A DNA stretch of 31,533 nt from VGBK01 sp043810615 (lineage in GTDB: Bacteria; Actinomycetota; Acidimicrobiia; Spongiisociales; UBA11373). Positions 10,045 through 17,612 of this stretch are shown here, piece after piece. Under the pieces are notes generated by a model. It was not told the origin of the DNA, searched no databases, and saw nothing but the letters and a program-made list of their open reading frames with translations. The translations under genes were made by a program, and so were the position numbers. The stretch covers positions 1 through 31,533 of the forward strand of contig JBDROA010000104.1 in assembly GCA_043810615.1 (NCBI GenBank). Direction: 5' to 3'. Positions within the stretch are counted from its first letter, which is position 1. Each line of letters opens with the position of its first letter.

Positions 10045-10830
10045 ATGCGGCCCTACCTCTCCCAGGAGCACCCCCTGCGCTTCGGCCATCGGGGCAGCAG
10101 CCTGCTCTGGCCGCAGAACACCATGGTGGCCTTCCAGTGGGCGCTGAGCCTGGGCCTCCGCTACCTGGAGACCGACGTGCACGCCACCCGCGACGGGCGG
10201 GTGGTGGTCTTCCACGACGACCGCCTGGACTTGCTCACCGACGGCGCCGGGAAGGTGTGGGACCGCGATTGGGATGACCTGCGCCGCCTCGACGCCGCCT
10301 ACCACTTCGATCCGGCCCACGGCTACCCACTGCGGGGCACCGGGGTGGGCATCCCTATGTTGGAGGAGGTGCTGGCCACCTTCCCGCGGTGTCTGCTGAA
10401 CCTCGACCTGAAGCAACCCGGCATGGAGGACCTGCTCGCCGCCGAGATCGCCCGCCTGGGCGCCGAGGACCGGGTGCTGGTGGGGTCCTTCCACGACCGG
10501 CGCCTCACCCGGTTTCGCCGGGCCAGCGGCGGCCGGGTAGCCACCTCGGCGGGACCGGGAGAGGTGGTAGCCGCCCTGGGCGCCGCTCGCCTGGGGCGCC
10601 CGCTCGGCGGGGCCGCCGACGCCTACCAGGTGCCGGAGCGGCAGGGGCCGTTGCGAGTGGTGAGTCGGCGCTTCGTGGAGGCGGCGCACCGGGGGGGCAA
10701 GCAGGTGCACGTGTGGACGGTGAACGATCCGGCCGCCATGCACCGCCTGCTCGGCCTGGGGGTAGACGGCCTGGTCACCGACCGGGCCGATCTGCTCATC
10801 GAGGTGCTGGCCGACAAGGGCCGCCGATGA
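10045..10830 (+). CDS. Glycerophosphodiester phosphodiesterase
   Basis: The enzyme hydrolyses glycerophosphodiesters to glycerol-3-phosphate and an alcohol. The 261-residue product has the family motifs: FGHRG (H15, R16), PQNTMVAFQWAL, LETDVHATRDG with E42 and D44, and VVVFHDD with the catalytic-type H57, then LLNLDLKQPG in the middle and VHVWTVNDPAAM plus GVDGLVTDRADL near the end. No signal peptide is seen, so it is probably cytoplasmic. ATG 10045 gives the usual short lead before HRG. The stop overlaps the start of the next gene (ATGA), so the two are translationally coupled. Confidence 0.93.
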   Translation: MRPYLSQEHPLRFGHRGSSLLWPQNTMVAFQWALSLGLRYLETDVHATRDGRVVVFHDDRLDLLTDGAGKVWDRDWDDLRRLDAAYHFDPAHGYPLRGTGVGIPMLEEVLATFPRCLLNLDLKQPGMEDLLAAEIARLGAEDRVLVGSFHDRRLTRFRRASGGRVATSAGPGEVVAALGAARLGRPLGGAADAYQVPERQGPLRVVSRRFVEAAHRGGKQVHVWTVNDPAAMHRLLGLGVDGLVTDRADLLIEVLADKGRR

Positions 10831-11411
10831 CCGGGTGCCTGCTGGGGCCCATCGTTCTCCTCCAGGTGCAGCGCCTGCCGGCGAAGGCTCCGGAGGGGCG
10901 CTACCGGCCCGCGGCGATCCTGGCTGTCGAGGAGGCCTGGGTGGGCCCGCAGGGCCTGGCCGGGTTCCACGACGGTGCCTGGGTGCTCGACGCCCACCAC
11001 GCCGCCCATCCGGCCGGGCGTGGCGGCGGCCGGCGGGCGCTCTCCATCGGCTTCACCGGCCACTATCGGCTCATGGAGGCCCGGTTCGGGCAGGTTCCCC
11101 TCGGCATCGGGGGGGAGAACATCGTGGTGCAGGCCGAGGGCCGGGTGTACCTGAAGGACCTCCTGGGGACCGTAGTCGTCCGGGGGACGGAGGGAGAACT
11201 GCCGCTTGCCGGGGCGCGGGTGGCCGCCCCCTGCCTGCCCTTCGCCTCGTTCCTGCTCGGCCTCGACCGGGTGGCGGAGCGCGCCGAGGTGGCCGAGCAC
11301 CTGGAGTTCCTCGGCGAGGGGATGCGGGGTTTCGTCCTGGGGGGTGACCCGGGGGCGGCGCCGATGCTCGTGCGGCCGGGGGACGAGGTGTGGGTGCGCC
11401 CCGCTTCCTGA
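10827..11411 (+). CDS. MOSC-domain-like protein
   Basis: The 194-residue protein starts at ATG 10827, overlapping the GDPD stop. It resembles small stand-alone MOSC-type proteins: a basic first strand (VLLQVQRLPAK), a GFTGHYRLMEARFG segment, GIGGENIVV, and a late LPLAGARVAAPCLPFASFLL placed like the MOSC strand that carries the conserved Cys. MOSC domains bind molybdenum cofactor or related sulfur carriers. A precise function cannot be given. Coupling to GDPD suggests co-expression but not a shared pathway. Confidence 0.55.
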   Translation: MTGCLLGPIVLLQVQRLPAKAPEGRYRPAAILAVEEAWVGPQGLAGFHDGAWVLDAHHAAHPAGRGGGRRALSIGFTGHYRLMEARFGQVPLGIGGENIVVQAEGRVYLKDLLGTVVVRGTEGELPLAGARVAAPCLPFASFLLGLDRVAERAEVAEHLEFLGEGMRGFVLGGDPGAAPMLVRPGDEVWVRPAS

Positions 11412-11448
11412 GGATGCCGGTAGCCTGGCGGGCAACGGGGAGGCGTGA

Positions 11449-12330
11449 GTGCGAAGGGCATCGGCAATCCTGCTCGCCGGGATGTTGGCGGTGGCGGCGT
11501 GCGGTGACGACGGGAGCATCTTCGGAAGCACGACCACGGCCGGGGAGGCCACTACGAGCGCCGGCGCCTCGACCACAGCGGCAGGGCCCTCCACCACGGC
11601 GGGGCCCACGACCACTGCGGCGACCACAACCACGAACACGACGGCGGCAACCACCAGCACGGCGCCCCTCGTGCCCGTGGTCACGGCCCAACTCGACGAG
11701 TCCACTCGCGACGCTCCACCCGGCTGCACCGGGATCGGAGTCTCGGTGTCTCTCCCGATCGTGAGCGGCCTGGCTCCCGCCGTGAATACGCGTCTCAACG
11801 ATCGCATCTTCGAGATGGTCTTCAACCGGCAGGATCGCTTCCTTACCGACGCCTCCTACGGCTGCGATCCGGCCATGGCCGGTACCCCGCCTTCCTTCCT
11901 GGAGTTGGGCTTCGAGGCGACCACGGTGCGGGCCGGCCTCCTCAGCCTCCGCTTCGTCGGGTCCGACTACTACCAGGGGGCGGCACACCCGAACGCCTTC
12001 GTCTTCACGCTGAACTTCAACCCCGTCACCGGGGACTTGCTGTCGCTGGAGGGCATCCTGGTCCCCGGCGGGGCCGCCGCCCTGGCCGCCCTGGCGGAGC
12101 AGCACCTCATAGATGACCTCTACGGCGGGGACGCCGGCATGTTCCATTCCTGGGTGCCGTCGGTGACCCTCGACATGCTGGTCGAGTGGGTGGTGTCGGC
12201 GGCCGGACTGGAGTTCTCCTTCGGCGCCTATACGGTGGGCCCGGGGGTGATGGGCGCCCCGACGATCGTGGTCCCCTTCGGCGAACTGGCCGGCATCATC
12301 GACCCGGCCGGGCCGGCGGCAAGCGCTTAG
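11449..12330 (+). CDS. Secreted lipoprotein with DUF3298/RsiV-like domain
   Basis: The 293-residue protein starts at GTG 11449 after GGGGAGG. Residues 1-18 are a lipoprotein signal peptide ending in the lipobox VAAC, with C18 the lipidation site, so it should be tethered outside the cytoplasmic membrane. Residues about 25-75 are a Thr/Ala-rich linker, probably a cell-wall spacer. Residues about 80-285 resemble the PdaC/RsiV-type DUF4163-DUF3298 fold: an early strand with a paired Cys (GC at about 92 and 139), then SDYYQGAAHPNAFVFTLNFN followed by TGDLLSLEGI, and a C-terminal FGAYTVGPGVMGAPTIVVPF like the DUF3298 ending. Such domains occur in anti-sigma factors and peptidoglycan-related proteins; the role here is unknown. 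Confidence 0.8.
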   Translation: MRRASAILLAGMLAVAACGDDGSIFGSTTTAGEATTSAGASTTAAGPSTTAGPTTTAATTTTNTTAATTSTAPLVPVVTAQLDESTRDAPPGCTGIGVSVSLPIVSGLAPAVNTRLNDRIFEMVFNRQDRFLTDASYGCDPAMAGTPPSFLELGFEATTVRAGLLSLRFVGSDYYQGAAHPNAFVFTLNFNPVTGDLLSLEGILVPGGAAALAALAEQHLIDDLYGGDAGMFHSWVPSVTLDMLVEWVVSAAGLEFSFGAYTVGPGVMGAPTIVVPFGELAGIIDPAGPAASA

Positions 12331-12419
12331 AGGCCCGGCACGCCCCCGGATCCGGCGGCGTCGGCCGGCCGGGGCCGTTCGGGTCGCCTTCACGACGATC
12401 CCGGACGCCGTGGGGTCGA

Positions 12420-12725
12420 GGGAGCGCACGAATTCGGTCGTGACCCCATAGGGGTCGATGACCTTGTCGTAAGAGGGGCCCCGGTACCTCCAGGGCAGGG
12501 TGCCGCTGTGCTCCAGGGCACGGATCATCCGGTCGGGCCGTCCCCCAGCCGGGGGCAGAGCAGTCCGATGTCATCGGCACAGCGGAACTTGTCGCCCAGC
12601 CGGAGGCTCCGCTCACCGGCACCTCCGCACATCCAGGCGCAGAGGCCTTCCCGGGCGAAGTCGGGGCAGGCGCCGTCGGGGCCGGGCTCGCCGCCGCTGC
12701 CTTGGAAGACCTCGAGTTCGATCGC
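12420..12725 (-). pseudogene. Frameshifted Cys-rich small protein remnant, possibly TIGR04076-like
   Basis: On the minus strand one frame (12725 to about 12530) reads AIELEVFQGSGGE, CPDFAREGLCAWMC, LRLGDKFRCADDIGLLCPRL and GDGPTG before a TGA. The other frame resumes at once from ATG 12528 with MIRALEHSGTLPWRYRGPSY, DKVIDPYGVTTEFVRSLDPT and ASGIVVKATRT. Joined by a one-base shift, the two halves read as one protein of about 100 residues with CP...G..F, LCP and G.LPWRY signatures that recall TIGR04076-type proteins. The frame then runs on antisense to the lipoprotein gene without its own stop. Either a recent frameshift or a sequencing error fits; family assignment is tentative. The remainder of 12331-12840 shows no gene. 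Confidence 0.35.
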
Positions 12726-12840
12726 CTACTCGGTCACTTCGTTCTCCCGGCCGTCGCGGGGGCCGGGCCCAGCCTGCTGCATGGGCCCGGCGAGCGAGGC
12801 CCGGGGCCGCTTCGTCCCGGTATCCGCCCGCAGCGTGGCG

Positions 12841-13386
12841 TCAGCCGAGCTCCGCCAGGGCCGTGTCGAAGGCCTCCGCGGCGTTGTCGTCGAAGCCGAT
12901 CAGGCGGATCTCCTCGAGAGCGCCGGGGTGCTCCCGGGCCCAGGCGGCGCACTCGGTGGCGACCACCCGGGCGGCATCGGGGAGGGGGTAGCCGAAGATC
13001 CCGGCCGAGATCGCCGGGAGGGCCACGCGGCGGCACCCTTCGGCCGCGGCGGCGACCAGGGCGGCCCGCACCGCGGTGCCCAGCAGGCCCTCGTTCTCCT
13101 CCCCCTCGCGGTAGCGGGGCCCGGCGACGTGGACGATGCAGCGGGCCGGCAGCCTCCCCGCCCCGGTGACCGCGGCCCCGCCGGGGAAGAGGGGCCCGTG
13201 CTCGGCCACCCAGCGGTCGGATTCGTCCTGGATCTCCCACCCGCCGGCGCGCACGATGGCCCCGGCCAGGCCGCCGGCGTGGTCGAGGCGCTCGTTGGCG
13301 GCGTTGACGATGGCATCGACCTCCTGGCAGGTGAGGTCGGCCCGGAGGGCGGTGAGGGTGGTGCCGGCGACGACGAGGGACCGCAT
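12841..13386 (-). CDS. Macro-domain protein (MacroD-type ADP-ribose / O-acetyl-ADP-ribose hydrolase)
   Basis: The 181-residue product is a single macro domain. Signatures are DAIVNAANERL (N28, N31), HAGGLAGAIVRAGG as the substrate loop, GRLPARCIVHVAGPRY and ALPAISAGIFGYPL, which is the phosphate-binding loop. The family binds ADP-ribose; MacroD members remove O-acetyl or protein-linked ADP-ribose in the cytoplasm. ATG 13386 is the only sensible start; the ribosome site is weak. It is divergent from a GNAT gene 42 bases away, so the promoters probably overlap in this short gap. Confidence 0.93.
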   Translation of the reverse strand: MRSLVVAGTTLTALRADLTCQEVDAIVNAANERLDHAGGLAGAIVRAGGWEIQDESDRWVAEHGPLFPGGAAVTGAGRLPARCIVHVAGPRYREGEENEGLLGTAVRAALVAAAAEGCRRVALPAISAGIFGYPLPDAARVVATECAAWAREHPGALEEIRLIGFDDNAAEAFDTALAELG

Positions 13387-13428
13387 GGGGCCACGGTACC
13401 CAACAGGGGCGTCTCCTAGGCTCCCGGC

Positions 13429-14358
13429 GTGGCCCGCATCGTCCCCTTCGACCCTGCCCATCTCGCCGGAGCCGCGGCGCTGGTGGCCGCGGCGGCCGCC
13501 GAGGCGCGCTGCCGTCACCCCCTGCTGCCGGCTGCGCTGGAGGTTTCGGCACGGGTGGAAGGCCTCCTCGCCGCCCCGGCGGGCAGCGGCCTGGGGGTGG
13601 CCGCCCTGGAGGGCCGCCGGGTGGCCGGCTTCCTGGTGCCGCTGGTCTTCGACCTCTGGGGAGGGCCCGGCGCCTACGTCCCCGAGTGGGGGCAGGCTGC
13701 CGCCGACCCGTTCCTGGTGGGCGGGCTCTACGAAGCCGGCGCGACCCGCTGGGTGGGGGCCGGGCGCACGGTGCATGCGATCACCCTGTGGGCCCACGAA
13801 CCGGCGGTCGAAGCGGCCTGGCACGACCTGGGCTTCGGGCGGGTGGTGGTCGATGCCGTGCGCGGCCTCGAGCCTCCCGACCGCCGGGCGCCCCGCGTCT
13901 GTGTGCGGGCGGCGGGGCCGGACGATGCCACCACCCTGGCGGCGCTGGAGCGGGCCCTGTGGGAGCACCTGGCGGCGCCTCCCGCCAGCCGGGTGCCCCC
14001 GGGGCCCGGGGGTAGGGCGGAGGCGGCCCGGCGCCTGGCCGACCCGGCACAGCCGGTGTGGGTTGCCGAGGTCGAAGGAGCGGTGGCCGGGTTCATTTCG
14101 CTGCAGCCGGGTGACGAATCGCCGCCGGCGCTGCGCTCGCCCGACATGGTGCGCTGCGACGGTGCCTTCGTGCTGCCCGGTCGGCGCGGCAAGGGGGTCG
14201 GCCGCTCCCTGTTGGGCGCCGCCATGGGGTGGGCGAGGGCCGGCGGCTTCACGGCGTGCGGCCTCGACTACGAGTCGGCCAACCTACCGGCGGCCCGATT
14301 CTGGCCCCGGTGCGGGTTCCTCCCGGTGCTGCACTCGGTGGCCCGCCGGGTCGCTTGA
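13429..14358 (+). CDS. GNAT N-acetyltransferase, tandem two-domain type
   Basis: The 309-residue protein starts at GTG 13429 (MARIVPFDPAHLAGAAALVA) with no evident ribosome site, suggesting a leaderless or nearly leaderless message. The N-terminal half (about 1-145) is a degenerate GNAT domain with FGRVVVDAVRG at its end. The C-terminal half (about 155-305) keeps the acetyl-CoA signature: VWVAEVEGAVAGFISL, then GAFVLPGRRGKGVGRSLLGA and a closing NLPAARFWPRCGFLPV. It acetylates an unknown amine. This is one of three GNAT genes in 6 kb. Its stop overlaps the -35 element of the next gene's promoter. Confidence 0.88.
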   Translation: MARIVPFDPAHLAGAAALVAAAAAEARCRHPLLPAALEVSARVEGLLAAPAGSGLGVAALEGRRVAGFLVPLVFDLWGGPGAYVPEWGQAAADPFLVGGLYEAGATRWVGAGRTVHAITLWAHEPAVEAAWHDLGFGRVVVDAVRGLEPPDRRAPRVCVRAAGPDDATTLAALERALWEHLAAPPASRVPPGPGGRAEAARRLADPAQPVWVAEVEGAVAGFISLQPGDESPPALRSPDMVRCDGAFVLPGRRGKGVGRSLLGAAMGWARAGGFTACGLDYESANLPAARFWPRCGFLPVLHSVARRVA

Positions 14359-14404
14359 CAAACGGTCGGGATCGGCCGAATATACGGCCGCCCGACAATA
14401 TTGT
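14355..14404 (+). promoter_or_regulatory. Promoter and operator-like palindromes of the ArsR/MFS operon
   Basis: TTGACA at 14355-14360 is a perfect -35 that overlaps the preceding stop codon. GAATAT at 14378-14383, 17 bases further, is the best-spaced -10, lying in AATATA. CGGCCG occurs at both 14373-14378 and 14385-14390, forming an inverted repeat around the -10. ACAATATTGT at 14395-14404 is a perfect 10-bp palindrome ending one base before the ATG. These are AT-rich islands in very GC-rich DNA. Autoregulation by the ArsR-type protein is a natural inference but is not shown. Confidence 0.6.
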
Positions 14405-14405
14405 G

Positions 14406-14948
14406 ATGACCCCCTCCCGCTCCCCGCTCGGCCAGATGCTCCTCACCCAGGAGCAGGCCCGCTTGCTCACCGAGCCGACGCGATCGGAGATCATCCGCCT
14501 GCTCGCCCAGCGTCCGGCCACCACCTCGCAGTTGGCCGAGGTGCTGGGCCGCCCCCGGGGGAGCATCGGGTACCACCTCAAGGCCATGGAGGCGGCCGGG
14601 GTCATCCGGGTGGTGCGCACCCGCAAGGTGCGGGCCCTGACCGAGAAGTACTACGGCCGGGTGGCCGACACCTTCATCTTCCCGGACATCGAGGGCGAGG
14701 GGATGCTCACCGAGGCGATCGGTGAGATGCGCTCGTCGCTGAGCGTGCGCGACGGCTTCCTCACCCTGCGGCACGCCCGGATCTCGGAGGCCGACGCCGG
14801 CCTCTTCGAGGCGGCGCTGCTCGACCTGGCCGAGGAGTTCGCCACCCAGAAGCCGAGCGGCGACACCGTCTTCGGCCTGGTTATCGGCCTCTTCTCGACC
14901 ACCCGGCCGTCGCTGCCGGTCCCCGACAACGACGAGGAGCACACGTGA
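14406..14948 (+). CDS. ArsR-type winged-helix transcriptional regulator
   Basis: The 180-residue protein has an N-terminal winged helix at about residues 10-95: LTEPTRSEIIRLLAQRPATT, SQLAEVLGRPRGSIGYHLKA and MEAAGVIRVVRTRKVRALTE. The second stretch is the recognition helix and the third the wing. This is the HTH_20/ArsR arrangement often found next to exporters. The C-terminal half is acidic with no metal-binding Cys pair, so an organic ligand is more likely than a metal. ATG 14406 is used, with the promoter directly upstream and essentially no leader. The stop overlaps the GTG of the exporter, so it probably represses its own operon and thereby exporter expression. Confidence 0.88.
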   Translation: MTPSRSPLGQMLLTQEQARLLTEPTRSEIIRLLAQRPATTSQLAEVLGRPRGSIGYHLKAMEAAGVIRVVRTRKVRALTEKYYGRVADTFIFPDIEGEGMLTEAIGEMRSSLSVRDGFLTLRHARISEADAGLFEAALLDLAEEFATQKPSGDTVFGLVIGLFSTTRPSLPVPDNDEEHT

Positions 14949-16420
14949 GCACCGAGCAGGCTGCCTCCGCCAAGGTTCCCCTCGGCGCCCGCTACTGGCG
15001 GTTGTGGATCGCCAGCGTCATCTCCAACCTGGGCGACGGGGTGGGGGCGATCGCCTTCCCGTGGCTGGCCTCGGCGGTCACCCGCAACCCGGTGCTCATC
15101 GCCCTCATTGCAGTCGCCCAGCGCCTGCCCTGGCTCATCTTCACCCTGCCCGCCGGGGTGATCACCGACCGCCTCGACCGGCGCCGCATCATGGTGTGGG
15201 CCGACGTGGCCCGGGCGCTGTTGATTGCGCTCATCGCGGCGGTGGTGCTGGCCGGCCGACGCGGCCTTCCCTCGCCCGAGGAACTGGCCTCGGGGGCGGA
15301 TCTGGGCACCAACGCCGCCGTCTACTGGGTGCTGGTGGGGGCGGTGCTGCTGCTCGGCTTCGCCGAAGTGCTGCGGGACAACGCGGCGCAGACCTTCCTC
15401 CCGGCGCTGGTGAAGCCCGCGGCCCTGGAGCGGGCCAACGGCACCCTCTGGGGCGCCGAGATGCTGGCCAACTCCTTCATCGGCCCGCCCCTGGGGGGCC
15501 TGTTGCTGGGCGTGGGCTTCGCCCTTCCCTTCTTCGTGAACGCCGGGGGCTACGCCGTGGCCGCCGGCCTGGTCTTCCTCATTGCCGGTCAGTTCCGGGC
15601 CAAGGGGACCGCGACCCCGGGCACCCGGGTGCACTGGCGGGGGGAGATGAAGGAGGGCTTCTTCTGGCTGTGGCACCACGAACTGCTGCGCCCCATGGCC
15701 ATCATCCTCGGCCTGCTCAACGGCCTGGGGATGATGATCATGTCCACCTTCGTGCTCTTCGCCCAGGAGGAGCTCGACCTGGAGACCGGCCTGTTCACCG
15801 GGGTGCTGCAGCCGGTCGCCAACCTGTTTGGCTTCGAAAGCGTCGGCACCTTCGTCTTCACTTTGCTCATCATGGGCGGGGCGGTGGGCGGCATCGCGGG
15901 CAGCCTGGTGGCCGCCCGGGTAAGCAAGGCGCTCGGTAGTGGCCCCTCGCTCTACCTGACGATCATCGGCGGGGCGATCACCGCCGCGGTCACCGGGATC
16001 GCCACCCGCTGGTGGCTCGCCTTTCTCATGATGGTGCTCGGCACGTTCACCGCCATCCTGTGGAACGTCATCACCGTGTCGCTGCGCCAGACGATCATCC
16101 CCGACCACCTGTTGGGGCGAGTGAACAGCGTCTACCGCTTCTTCGGCTGGGGCATGATGCCCATCGGGTCGCTGGTCGGCGGGGCGGTGGTGGCGCTGGG
16201 GACCGCCTGGGTGGGCCGGGCCCAGGGGCTGCGCTGGCCGTTCTTCGTCGTGTCCGTCGCCCACCTGGCGATCTTCGTGTACGCCGCCCCGCGGCTCACC
16301 ACGGGGAAGATGGAGGCGGCCCGGGCCGATGCGATGGCCCGCCACGAGACCGAGGAATCGGCGCGGGCTGCCGCTGCCTCCGCAGCCGGTGCAGGCGTGC
16401 CCGAAGGAGATCAGGACTGA
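14945..16420 (+). CDS. MFS transporter (MFS_3/EntS-like efflux permease)
   Basis: The 491-residue protein starts at GTG 14945, overlapping the regulator stop, with AGGAG upstream. It has about 10-12 hydrophobic helices and the motif-A-like loop GVITDRLDRRRIMVWAD after the second helix, as in EntS/MFS_3 drug or siderophore exporters; GRVNSVYRFFGWGMMPIG in the C-terminal half is also typical of that group. A loop of about 25 residues follows helix 3, and the C-terminus is an Ala/Glu-rich cytoplasmic tail. It should export a small molecule using the proton gradient; the substrate is unknown. Coupling to an ArsR-type regulator suggests substrate-induced efflux. Confidence 0.9.
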   Translation: MSTEQAASAKVPLGARYWRLWIASVISNLGDGVGAIAFPWLASAVTRNPVLIALIAVAQRLPWLIFTLPAGVITDRLDRRRIMVWADVARALLIALIAAVVLAGRRGLPSPEELASGADLGTNAAVYWVLVGAVLLLGFAEVLRDNAAQTFLPALVKPAALERANGTLWGAEMLANSFIGPPLGGLLLGVGFALPFFVNAGGYAVAAGLVFLIAGQFRAKGTATPGTRVHWRGEMKEGFFWLWHHELLRPMAIILGLLNGLGMMIMSTFVLFAQEELDLETGLFTGVLQPVANLFGFESVGTFVFTLLIMGGAVGGIAGSLVAARVSKALGSGPSLYLTIIGGAITAAVTGIATRWWLAFLMMVLGTFTAILWNVITVSLRQTIIPDHLLGRVNSVYRFFGWGMMPIGSLVGGAVVALGTAWVGRAQGLRWPFFVVSVAHLAIFVYAAPRLTTGKMEAARADAMARHETEESARAAAASAAGAGVPEGDQD

Positions 16421-16431
16421 GGTAGCCCGCC

Positions 16432-16692
16432 ATGAGCGACCTGTGGAAGACCTGTCCCGATTGCCGGTGGCCGAACGACCCGCCGGGCGCCCCGGCCTGC
16501 CGGACCTGTGACGGCCTGCACCCGGGCCTGGTGAGGATCCCCGAGGGGGCTCTGCTCATCGAGGACATGGACGAGGCGGCCGAACTGGTGGTGCGGACGA
16601 TGGACCGGCTCTGGCCCGGACGGGGGCGGGGGATGACGAAGGCGGCGGTTCGGACTGTGCTGCGGGCGGCGGGGGGGGAAGGCGGCCCCTGA
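16432..16692 (+). CDS. Small zinc-ribbon protein of unknown function
   Basis: The 86-residue protein has an N-terminal zinc ribbon with C8-x2-C11 and C23-x2-C26 (TCPDCRWPND...PACRTCDG), followed by an acidic helix (LLIEDMDEAAELVVRTMDRL) and a basic C-terminus. ATG 16432 lies 11 bases after the MFS stop, so it may be the last gene of that operon. No family is recognised. It converges on msrA with about 37 bases between stops. Confidence 0.65.
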   Translation: MSDLWKTCPDCRWPNDPPGAPACRTCDGLHPGLVRIPEGALLIEDMDEAAELVVRTMDRLWPGRGRGMTKAAVRTVLRAAGGEGGP

Positions 16693-16729
16693 TCGACCGG
16701 TGCGCTTTGGTCGCCTCTCCCGCGTCAAC

Positions 16730-17380
16730 TCACGACTGAAGCCCCACCGGGCAGGACACTCCGGTGCCGCCCGGGCCGCAGTAGCCCTGGGGGCTCTTCG
16801 CCAGGTACTGCTGGTGGTATCCCTCGGCGTAGTAGAAGGCCCCGGCCGCAGCGATCTCGGTGGTGATTTCGCCGTGCCCGGCCGCCGTCAGCGCCTCCTG
16901 GTAGGCGTCCCGGGAGCGCGCCGCGTCCTCGAGTTGGGCCGGTAAGACGGCGTAGATCGCCGAGCGGTACTGGGTGCCGACGTCGTTGCCCTGGCGCATC
17001 CCCTGGGTCGGGTCGTGGCCCTCCCAGAACACCCGCAGGAGGTTGTCGTAGGAGACTGCGGAGGGGTCGAAGGCGACGAGCACCACCTCGGCGTGCCCGG
17101 TGCGCCCGGTGCACACCTCCTCGTAAGTGGGGTTCGGGGTGAACCCGCCCGAGTAGCCCACGGCGGTGGCGAAGACCCCGGGTACTTGCCAGAAACGGCG
17201 TTCGGCTCCCCAGAAGCAACCCAGGGCGAAGAGAGCGGTCTCGATGCCGTCGGGGAACGGAGGCCTGATGGGGCGGCCGCCGACGAAGTGGGTCTCGGGG
17301 CCGGGGATGGGCGCGGTGCGCCCGGGGAGGGCGAGGTGCTCGGGGACCATACCCCCTGTCTTCCCGGTGCCGAAGGCCAT
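16730..17380 (-). CDS. msrA: Peptide-methionine (S)-S-oxide reductase
   Basis: MsrA reduces methionine-S-sulfoxide in proteins and free methionine, repairing oxidative damage. The 216-residue length matches the long E. coli-type form (212). The catalytic Cys is C55 in ALGCFWGAER, followed by AVGYSGG, HAEVVLVAFDP and YRSAIY. The C-terminal GYCGPGGTGVSCP carries two further Cys eight residues apart, placed like the recycling Cys of E. coli MsrA, so thioredoxin-dependent recycling is likely. ATG 17380 is used; ATG 17350 (MVPEHLALPGR) is an alternative and has AGGGGG close upstream. Confidence 0.96.
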   Translation of the reverse strand: MAFGTGKTGGMVPEHLALPGRTAPIPGPETHFVGGRPIRPPFPDGIETALFALGCFWGAERRFWQVPGVFATAVGYSGGFTPNPTYEEVCTGRTGHAEVVLVAFDPSAVSYDNLLRVFWEGHDPTQGMRQGNDVGTQYRSAIYAVLPAQLEDAARSRDAYQEALTAAGHGEITTEIAAAGAFYYAEGYHQQYLAKSPQGYCGPGGTGVSCPVGLQS

Positions 17381-17419
17381 GCGCCGGTCAACCGCGGGAG
17401 GGACGCCGGTGTTCCCGCC

Positions 17420-17545
17420 CGCTCTCCTCTCCGCGCCTCAGGCGCGGCGCGGAGAGGGCGAAACACAACAAGAGGCCGCGACAGGGGTCGGTCACGCCCT
17501 TGCCCTCACCCCGAACCTTAAGGCTCGGCCGGGAGAGGGAGCGTC
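17420..17545. repeat. Palindromic GC-rich repeat, degenerate copies
   Basis: CCTCTCCGCGCC at 17426-17437 pairs perfectly with GGCGCGGAGAGG at 17446-17457 across an 8-base loop. A second, degenerate copy follows (GCCCTCACCCC ... GGGAGAGGGAG, about 17500-17541). Both carry the CCTCTCC/GGAGAGG ends of the arrays at 1-163 and 26816-26930. The stretch sits between the divergent msrA and Tad genes, so it is unlikely to be a terminator for either. Confidence 0.6.
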
Positions 17546-17612
17546 GTCGCAACCCCCTTGAGCCCGCCTCCTCCTTCGCTTACCTTGCCCCTGCCCGACC
17601 CCCGAGGTCTGC

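Noticed and set aside
12508..13419. Plus-strand open frame opposite the macro-domain gene
   Set aside because: It is antisense to a clear macro domain and has no motif of its own.
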